The position numbers were made by a program, and so were the translations under genes. Positions 56,172 to 64,000 of a stretch of 64,000 nucleotides of DNA are shown here, piece by piece; position 1 is the first letter of the stretch; each line of letters starts with the position of its first letter. Origin of the DNA: Thunnus maccoyii (Eukaryota > Chordata > Actinopteri > Scombriformes > Scombridae); NCBI RefSeq assembly GCF_910596095.1, contig NC_056551.1, forward strand, positions 5,815,001 to 5,879,000, read 5' to 3'. The notes below the pieces were generated by a model, which saw only the letters and a program-made list of their open reading frames with translations, ran no database searches and was not told the DNA's origin.

Positions 56172-56640
56172 ATATAGTATGTAGTGATGAAAGAAGTATT
56201 TAGATCCTTTAAGTAAAAGAAGCAATACCACACTATAGAAATATTCCATTGCACATAAAGTCCTGCATTCAAAGTATCAAAAGTATCAAAAGTAAAAGTA
56301 CTTATTGTGCAGAATGTTATAAATTGTATTGTTTTTTGTCATTAATGCATTAATGTATGAGCAATACTTTCATGTTGTAGTTGGTCAATGTAGGACCAAT
56401 TTAAATCCATAACAATACATCATATTTTATAAAATAACCATAATTTTTGTATATGTAACATATCTGTCTTCTGAAAAACTCAGGAGGATCTTCCACAAAC
56501 TCCCATGCAACCTTCCTCAAGAGTTGTTTTGATCAGGATTTATTGAAAGTCAGTTCAATAAATGTAGTGGAGTAAATATTTCCCCTCTGAAATGTAGATA
56601 ATGTATTTCTGTGTGATGTAATATACCTCTTTTTTTACCA
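56172..56640 (+). mobile_element. Non-autonomous hAT-like repeat relic, interrupted
   Basis: tatttagatcctttaagtaa, aaagtaaaagtacttattgt, then ataaatgtagtggagtaaat and cccctctgaaatgtag are in the order of a repeat I know from percomorph genomes. It is interrupted at 56471-56538 by a Penelope-like fragment. A second relic, ending tacttgagtaaatgtactta, lies at about 58080-58360. The hAT class is an inference. Confidence 0.45.
56471..56538 (+). mobile_element. Penelope-like element fragment, plus strand
   Basis: 68 bp encoding EKLRRIFHKLPCNLPQELF and a TGA stop, nearly identical to the inverse of 58437-58504. It sits inside a hAT-like repeat and shares the same downstream boundary (gatcagga) as the other copy. 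Confidence 0.55.
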
Positions 56641-56679
56641 ATGGTTCTGGGGAGCAAACCATTAAAGTAGAATTGGAGG

Positions 56680-56760
56680 TGTTCTGGTGGTGTAGGGCTT
56701 AAGCATGCTGACCATGTCCCCTGTTTGAGTCAGACCCAGGACATTTGTTGGTTTAAACAG
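56680..56760 (+). mobile_element. tRNA-derived SINE-like fragment
   Basis: tctggtggtgtagggcttaa and agcatgctgaccatg, then tgtttgagtcagacccagga, resemble the A-box/B-box region of a fish tRNA-type SINE. Diverged and short. Confidence 0.4.
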
Positions 56761-57440
56761 GTTCATTTAATTCCAGTCATAATACCAAGAACTGAGGTAA
56801 AAGATAGAGAAATTAAAACAAGTAAGTAGGTATAAACACAGGTGAAAAGAAGAATCAAACAGGTGGAGAGAATAACTGGTATGGGGGGTGGGGGGGACTA
56901 AGCCAAGGAGGACATCTGGTGGTTTAATACAGACACGATCAAAGGAAACAGTAAAGGTTGCAGAGGGATGCTTTGTTGAGGTTAGCTGCATCTCAGGCAT
57001 AAACAGTGTTATATGTTAATGACTTAAGTCAATGACTCAAATAACTAAAACATGGAACTTAAACCGTTATCAATCTGCTTAATGTTACATATGAAGTGTT
57101 ACAGTGTAATTCAACTGAAATTGTTACAATATTGTCATTTTTACCACAATTATTGCTCATTTTTGAAAATACTTGTCACCAATTGTCATTAATCATGTTT
57201 TTTTTCTGTTTGTTTGTTTGTTTTAAACTTTACAGTTGTTGGTGCACAGCTGATCTGTAACAACAAAAATTAAAATCATTGTAATAAAACAGAAGTGATG
57301 GAAAGAAAGGTGTGTCCTTAATGCAGAGAGGCCCAGTAAGCCTTTACATTAATAGATCTTTTTCACTGCAGAAATACATAAAAAATATTTGTGTACATTC
57401 TTATGTATGTATACAAACCAAATAAACACACATATGCACA

Positions 57441-57522
57441 TACAGTATTAGTCAAAAGTTTGGACACACCTTTCCTTTCACTTGAATGAGAAAGTGTGTC
57501 CAAACTTTTGACTTATACTGTA
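57441..57522. mobile_element. Tc1-like minimal hairpin element
   Basis: Two near-perfect inverted arms of about 33 bp: cagtattagtcaaaagtttg...gacacacctttc on the left and gaaagtgtgtc...cttttgacttatactg on the right. They are separated by about 15 bp and flanked by TA. The arm sequence (agtcaaaagtttggacacacc) is typical of fish Tc1-like termini. It is a palindrome with no coding content. Confidence 0.8.
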
Positions 57523-58436
57523 CAAATATACATATTAATGGATCCACCCATCTGCATGTACCTAATTTCATCCATTATATCCATGATTTCAGTTTTACAT
57601 AGCACAGCCATTTAGCCCATCATGTTTCATCCTGTTTCAAAAAGTAATTTCCTCCTTGTTTTTAATTTACTCCATTTCCATCTCATTATACTAGACTTTT
57701 CGAAATTTTACCTTTTAACACAAATCCACTGTGATTTTAACACTTCACAGGACCAAATTATACAGGTAAAGTAGGACTAGACTTCTCCACATTCTCTCCA
57801 ACACTTTATGATGCAGATGAATTATATTTAGTAGATTTATCTGGCATAACAAAATACTGTATCTGTATCTTCCAGGCATATGAAGCTGTTATTCTAGTCC
57901 AATATGAGTGTTCTCCCACCGATCAGAATCAAAAACAGTTTGTAGTTCTTTCTCCAATTTTTGCTTCGCTACTGTTAATTTTTATCATTCAATCATTGGT
58001 TGGTTATCTATTTTGGTATTCATTTAGTATTATTGGTCAGTATTAGTTTGGATTAATACTCTTTTTTACATGAATGGTAGCCAATAATTAATGTCACTTT
58101 TAAAGTAGAGTACTTAAAAGTTGCCACATCACAATGCATATTCTCCACTATAAGTGAAGTGCATCATATTTTGCAAACTTGTAATTTCTTTTGTAAATCT
58201 TAATCTGTGAAGTAACCATAACTAATTTAACTATAGCTGTCAGATTTAGTAAAAGTATGTACTTCTGCAATGAAATGGAGTAAATGGTTAAAGTAAAAAA
58301 TAAAAAGCTCAAATACCTTAAAATTCTATGTGTGGTACTTGAGTAAATGTACTTAGTTGCTACTGATTACATCACCAGTGAAAACCTGTTAATTAGCTAG
58401 TTAGCTGCTACCTGTAGCAGCTACTGTAGCCTACAC

Positions 58437-59560
58437 TCCTGATCAAAACAACTCTTGAGGAAGGTTGCTTAGGAGTTTGTGGAAGATCCTCCTGAGTTTT
58501 TCAGCCAGCCACATAGAGAGTGATAGAGTGATGTTCTTGAGTCTGTTCTTATTTTCTTCTCTGTCTGTCATTGTGGTGTTCTTACTGGATCATTTTATTG
58601 TTTTGACGAAGGTTCAGTTTGGGTAGCCACAAGCTTTTTAAGGGCTTCCTCGAGGGGTTTGTGCTGCTTCTCTTACGCCTCAGTACTTGTAGGAACATTC
58701 TCAGCCCAGTGGTGGAGGGGTCTGATATCCCCTCACTTGTGTTGCAGTGGGTGGTGAAAGTCAAAGAGTGATCGGTTTTCTGTAAATTTACATATCAGCT
58801 TCTGTCCTCTTCAATGTGCACTGAACAGTCCAAGAAGGCCATCCTGTTGGACACCATGGTCAGGTTTTAGTTCTTGAATCGTTCTGACAGAGTCCTTGGA
58901 GTTTGGATGTGGTGTGCAGTGTTACCAACCAAATGAGCTGAAATTGTTCCTGATGATGGGTTCTGTGGGGCTCCCTCCTTGTGTGTCTTGGGGATTCCAT
59001 ACATGCATGAAGTGGCTTCTCAGGGGGTGAGGACAGAGATATAGTGAAAGGTTAATGGCTTTGTACTTTTTCCAACTGTTGTAGATAGTTTGTGACCTTC
59101 TTCTTAAACCCATCGGTGGGATCTTTCTTCAGTGCTTCATACATAGTGTCACTGAGTAGTGCGTAATCTAATATCTTTGTCTAATCTAATAATCTTTGTA
59201 ATCTTTGTTTAATGTTCATGTTTATTGCACTTTCTGTTGACATTCAGACCACTCTGAATTCCTTGTACTTGCTACTCAGCGAATAAACCTGATTCTGAAG
59301 ATGGTGATATTACAGTCCTCACTGCTTTCCTGGTGAAGAAGGGGTCATTGCACTGGAGAAGCCGGCTGATACTTTTATTCTAAGCTGTTCTGCCCCTGTT
59401 TCTGTTTAAATTGTTGTTCCTGATGGTTAAGTCTGTGGCTGTGATGAAATCTACCACTGGCAGACAGCGTGGTTACCAGTTTCGCCCCTTGGTGAAAACA
59501 TTCTTCTCAGGTTGGGTAAGCACCATGTCTGACAGGTTCTTCACCCCAAAAGTGTAAGAC
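58437..59560 (-). pseudogene. Penelope-like retroelement, decayed reverse transcriptase
   Basis: Minus-strand pieces in order are LTQPEKNVFTKGRNW, a stop, then LPVVDFITATDLTIRNNN; YEALKKDPTDGFKKKVTNYL; YGIPKTHKEGAPQNP; MAFLDCSVHIEEDRS; and finally LAEKLRRIFHKLLSNLPQELF and a stop. These follow the Penelope-like order (KGLNF..P..DLITATE, YGLPKIHKEG, FLD, EKLRRIF). Only about 100 bp separate YGIPKTHKEG from FLDC, so the RT palm with its catalytic aspartates is deleted. There are several stops and frameshifts, and no GIY-YIG endonuclease follows. A LINE tail at 59170-59299 interrupts it. Confidence 0.7.
59170..59299 (+). mobile_element. L2-like LINE 3' tail inserted in the Penelope-like relic
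   Basis: tgtttattgcactttctgtt through gcgaataaacctgattctga ends in the familiar TGATTCTG unit of fish L2-type LINEs. It lies between two adjacent blocks of the Penelope-like RT, so it inserted later. Confidence 0.5.
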
Positions 59561-60449
59561 AAAACTTGTGTGTTTGTCTTTTCTTACCCTTGATGTGGTT
59601 GGATGATTATGTTTTTTTTGTTTTGTTTGTTTTGTTTGTTTTTGTTTTTTTGTGGTGAAATCAGAATCTTTATTCAGGACTACACTGGGAATATATGATG
59701 CAAGTTTCTGTATATAGTTAACCTTCTCCTTCATTGCATCAACGGTGAAATAGACCTGTTTTCTTCTGGTCTGGCGCTTTTTATCATGAATGACAATGAA
59801 AAGAAATCTTAATTCTATAGCATTTAGAATAAACAGTGGTTCAACATAATAATGCCACCAAGCATAATGTGTGGTCCATAAAGATTTTTTTCAGTTTAGT
59901 GTGGAAGAAATCGGCTGACCCACCCAACACCTTTGGGATGAACTGGAACACCAAATGCAAGACAAGGTTCAGTTGTGATAACACCAATATTGTCATACTA
60001 ATAATATTTACAACAACAGAGCATCAGTTATCCTTGGATTGAAAGATCTGTCAGATAATGTAGGATGGCATATTCCAGTCTTGTGTTTTGAATTTGGTGG
60101 TGGGGCAACAATTCTGTTTGCATTTGGATAATGGATTGTACCTTTAAATCTTGAAAGGATGACTGCAGCACCTTTATGTATTAGATGTACTATTTGAGTC
60201 AGTATGTTTGAATGCTTTAGTTAGGCTACTTATTGTGCTGTCCTCTGTATTTTCTAATTGCAATATTTTCTGTTATCACATAGTCTGTATGCTTATATAA
60301 TATCTAAGGATTATTACTGGAGAAATATAATATTAATAGTATAATATTAAAGTGGACAAATAGAGGTTTGGTCTGTTCATTAATCAAAGTATGACAGCAA
60401 AGTCACAGAAGTAACTAAATAGAGTACATTATTACAATTATCACAGTTA

Positions 60450-61375
60450 TTATTATTAGGGGTTCAAGCCCAAAGGGTCAAGTTTATTATTATGTTTCTT
60501 CAGAAATGTTTTCACAAATTCCTGTGAGCTGGTGAATGCAAGAGCCATGAGATTTTGCCCTTTGATTGGAAGTTTTGTGCAAGTGCTGCTTAAGAAATAT
60601 GACCCCAATCGGCCTAATGGTGGCGCTAACACCGAGTTTTGGCCTATAACTTTTGAACACTAAGTCTCACATACAAAATTCTTTTTTTCCTGGATTCCGT
60701 GGGATCAGACAAATCTATCCATATAAGCCACGCCCATTTGTGCCTTGATAGATTTTCCGCCATTTTGATTTTTTTTAAAAACACATTTTTGACATCTCCT
60801 AAACTGTAGGTCCACTTACCAACAACATTTCTGTGGATCATTATCAAAAGTTTCATAAATCTTGTTGATATCTTATTTAGTTTTCAAGATATTGACCGAT
60901 GAACTTCAAAAAGGCTTGGCTCAGCACATAAATAGACCAAAATCAACAACCATTGGACCAATTATCACAGGACTTGCAGGATATGTCCACGTAAGTACCT
61001 GCAGCACACCCTGAAAGTTTCATTCAAATCAACCACTAGAGGGCGCTACAAATGCAAAAAATGAGCGTGGCATAATACAAATCAGACTATAAATTAGAAA
61101 TTGTTTGTCCAATCATTACAAAACTCGCAGAATATGTTTCATTACAATGTTGGACTACGTGTGTAAAACTATTTTGAAATCTCTAAGTAGGGAGCGCCAC
61201 CAGTTACAAACACGTGCATGGGCCTGGTGCAAATTTGGCCATAAATCAATGAGTTTGTCCAAACATCGCCAAACTTGGTGGATATTTTAATTAGGCTGTT
61301 GAAGCTTTTAACTTCTAACGGTCTGTCTTGGCTTGAACCTCGGAATCGCTACAATCGTCTATATTTATTATTATT
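60450..61375. repeat. Large dispersed fish repeat with short inverted ends
   Basis: Begins ttattattaggggttcaagc and ends gcttgaacctcgg...tatttattattatt, so ggttcaagc and gcttgaacc form inverted ends inside TTA-rich flanks. The interior carries ccactagagggcgctacaaa, cctaatggtggcgctaacac and taagccacgcccatttgtgc, which recur in many teleost introns. No coding frame. The class is uncertain. Confidence 0.5.
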
Positions 61376-61435
61376 ACTGTCATATCATAGCCAACTCTCA
61401 GGTGTGGTATTAACATCGCCTGCAAATGTATAAAC

Positions 61436-61476
61436 GTGACGTAATCGCGGGTGGGCGGGGTTTACGTCCAGGCACC
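61436..61476 (+). promoter_or_regulatory. CRE/GC-box promoter of the unidentified right-edge gene
   Basis: TGACGTAA at 61437-61444 (CREB/ATF-type) and GGGCGGGG at about 61453-61460 lie within 45 bp of the ATG. The region is CpG-richer than its surroundings and TATA-less. Such a short distance implies a very short leader. Confidence 0.5.
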
Positions 61477-61497
61477 ATGGCTTCGGTAGGAACCGAG
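61477..61497 (+). CDS. First coding exon of an unidentified gene (seven codons)
   Basis: GGCACCATGG is a near-ideal Kozak start. It is followed by codons for MASVGTE and then GTGAGTG, a strong splice donor, in phase 0. The exon sits behind a CRE and GC box, which supports a real gene start. The product cannot be identified from seven residues, and no further exon was recognised before 64000. By position it starts a gene to the right of ssna1, pointing away from it. Confidence 0.5.
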
Positions 61498-64000
61498 GTG
61501 AGTGTGTGAGCTTAATCTACGGCCAGCTTGTTTCACTTTCTCGCTGTATTCCGCGTCTCGGAAAAGGTGTTGCGCCCCGGCAACCGGTGACCCCGTAAAT
61601 GAGCGGGAGAATTGTCGGTGTGGAGGCGTCGGTTTTGTCGTAACTTGCCTCTGCTGCCAGCCTGGACTCCCTTGCTTTTGTGCCGTACGGAGGGCAACTG
61701 AATGTGCAGGAAGATGCTGCGCCCGGGAACATGAATGGTCTGTGCAGGCGGGATGTGAGCTCTGCTCCGGGGGGTTTTTAGTCATTCATGGTCCAGGCTC
61801 ATGTCACTGTCCTGCTTCTGTCCAGGTTTAGTGGTTCCAAATAAACCGCAGATGGACACGCATGCGTTTATAGACGACATTATTCACGACGTAGCTGTAT
61901 TGTTTGTCACCGGCTTACTGGTGGCTAATTTATACACTGCTGTTTAGCTAGCTGCTAGCAGCTGTGCTAGTTAGCAGACTAGGCACACTTTCTCAAATCG
62001 ACACAAAAACTGATCCTTGAGGTTCACATCTTTAAACGACACAGGAGTCTATGTGATATGGAACAATACGGCTTAATGCTCGGCTGATATTGTTCTCTTC
62101 TGCGTGCTGTACAGTATGTTAGCTCCTACATGATAATTGATGCAGTCAAATGAAGGCAGCATTGGCTTGGCTGCTTACAACCTCCCACTGTAAACATATT
62201 AAACCGGCTTTGATGCTCTCTGCATCATTATTCTTCACATCACACTTATCAAGTAATATGTTCCTGTTGTGTGGTTGTCTTTGTCAGCTATCTGCAGTTG
62301 TTTCCATGGCTTTCAGTCGGTATAAGGCACTCTAAGGCTAACTGTAACAAGTTACATTATTGTGTTTTAGTAAGGTTTCACTAGTAAAGATGGACCGATT
62401 TTACTAGCATAGAAGTGTGCACACGTATCAGCTTTAGTCTTTGTTTCTTTTTCTTCTTTCTTTTGAGAGAAAGGATCCAGTGTTGTTCGGCAGAGGTCGC
62501 TCCATCAGCGTTGTGATGAGATCTGCTTGTTCAAAGAGTCTGGAGGGGTAGTAGCAGAGAAAGGTTCACAGCCACTTCCGTTGAAATTCATGGTGTTGTC
62601 GTGAGTGATATGGCTTTGCATTTGACATATAGATAATGGGTGGCCTTAAAGGGTCTATTCACCAAAATCAGAAAAACACATTTCTCTACATACTTCTAGT
62701 TGTATCTGACCATGCAGATAATTTTAGTTTTATCTGCTGATATTTTCAGATTTTTGTTTCTGAAATGTCTCCGCTCTGCTCCAATACAGTGGAGGTGAAT
62801 GGAATTTCATGGTGCGCAAAACAGTGGGAAATGACTGAGATACATATCTCTCCAGAAATAGGGTTCCTGTAATCCACAGGCCTCACTGTGATCAGTTTTA
62901 ACAGGAGCGACCGAAGAAATAGATCCGGTGAAAACTGTTGACATTGATGGCTGATTGCCTGCATAACTAGTCTGTGCTCTATAATACTGTGATTGACATA
63001 AAAATGTAGTATCTATGGGTTTCACACTCTTGGTTGGACATATCATAGAGCTGAAGGAGAGTAATTATACGCACATCATGTATAGGTGCAAGGCTATTAG
63101 AAAGCAATTTAAATGAAAAAAAGTAACGCCTGCGCACTTACTTCAAGCCACAAAAGTTTAATCTGGACAATGTTTCAAGGCTCGGGGTAAAGTGTGCAAG
63201 TGTTACCTTTTTTCATGGACATATTATAGATCAATAGATTCATTGATTAATCAGAATAATATATAATAATAAGTAATTAACAGATCATTGAAAATAACTA
63301 TTATTTGCAGCACTAATGGCTGGGCACCAGGCATAGTATATCTGGATGATTTGGATTTGGATAATGAACAGACCCTTTAACATCATAAACAAAGTCTGCT
63401 GTTTATTCTAATCAGACATTGCAAAAGTTTAAATGTGTGCCAGCTGCCAAAGTTCATGTTATGTTTTTGATTTTTAGGCTTGAAATTACAAAAGAAGTGG
63501 AGAGTGAGTCACCTCCTGTGTATCTCTTATTTGAACAGACTACATTTGCATTGTCCAAACAGCAGTTGCAGCACATTAACAGCATGTCCTTCCACAGAAA
63601 ATGTACCAGCCTTATTTGTTAACACTGCGCCATGCAAATGACATCATTTACATAATTTATTGTACTAATAACTAACATGTTTTTAGTAAAAAGGTATAGA
63701 TTATAGCTTGAGGTAAGGTAGTAGTAAGTGCAGGGCGCCTGTACAGTATTGCATTACATTAAACAGGTGTTTCTAATTTCCTGGTCACTGGTCCTGTACG
63801 GGTGTGTTTCATTCAGCATTCAGTTACTGTGTGCATTCAGACACAAGACCCAGCAAGAGAAAAGGCTTGGTTGAATGTCAAGCAGTACTTTTGGCGCTGT
63901 GGTTAAAGTACATTGTTGAGGTGAAATGGCCTTGCGACAGATACCATCCAGCTGATGTCATGTACTCTCAGGCATCTCCCTCGAATCCCAGGTTCTGATG
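61498..64000 (+). other. Presumed first intron of the right-edge gene
   Basis: No second exon was recognised. It contains a family A MITE (62650-63376) and is otherwise AT-rich, except for the CpG-rich first 300 bp after the donor. Confidence 0.4.
62650..63376. mobile_element. MITE, family A copy 2 (TTAA target site intact)
   Basis: Starts AGGGTCTATTCACC and ends with the inverse (GAACAGACCCT). It is flanked by TTAA at 62646-62649 and 63377-63380. The interior tract tgcagataattttagttttat matches copy 1 at 942-1296. At 727 bp it is twice the length of copy 1, so one is a deletion derivative of the other. No coding frame. Confidence 0.8.

Overview
The window is a piece of nuclear chromosome from a teleost fish, most likely a percomorph. 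The evidence is spliced vertebrate genes with GT-AG introns, large AT-rich introns, many CA/TA/TC microsatellites, and fish-style repeat families (TTAA-flanked MITEs, a Penelope-like element, LINE tails, Tc1-like hairpins). There are no operons, prokaryotic genes, CRISPR arrays, rRNA genes or recognisable tRNA genes.

Layout from left to right. (1) 1-6606, minus strand: the first coding exon of a natriuretic-peptide receptor guanylate cyclase (best fit npr2) and 5.9 kb of its first intron, which carries three MITEs in a row. The rest of the gene lies off the left edge. (2) 10831-16440, minus: a complete alad gene (delta-aminolevulinate dehydratase), 11 coding exons plus a 5' UTR exon; the reconstructed CDS is 996 nt and encodes 331 aa. 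(3) 17502-17918, plus: tmem203, one coding exon, head-to-head with alad across a short shared promoter. (4) 21046-47817, plus: complete tprn (taperin), four coding exons, 856 aa, with a 22-kb first intron full of repeats, including a 42-bp minisatellite. (5) 51782-54652, minus: complete ssna1, three coding exons, 114 aa, tail-to-tail with tprn; the two opposite-strand poly(A) signals are about 200 bp apart. (6) 54.9-61.4 kb: mostly transposon relics (I-type LINE, Penelope-like RT, Tc1-like hairpin, SINE-like and hAT-like fragments). (7) 61477-61497, plus: a seven-codon first exon of an unidentified gene behind a CRE/GC-box promoter, followed by its first intron to the right edge.

The genes do not form a pathway. 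alad acts in haem synthesis, tmem203 in ER calcium handling, tprn at the base of stereocilia, ssna1 at centrioles and cilia, and npr2 makes cGMP. TMEM203, TPRN and SSNA1 are neighbours on human 9q34.3, and ALAD and NPR2 are also on human chromosome 9, so the block looks like conserved vertebrate synteny.

I found no convincing novel system. The items most worth a second look are the TTAA-flanked MITE families, the inverted Penelope-like fragments that share one boundary, the minisatellite that is open on both strands, the convergent tprn/ssna1 ends, and the unidentified gene at the right edge.
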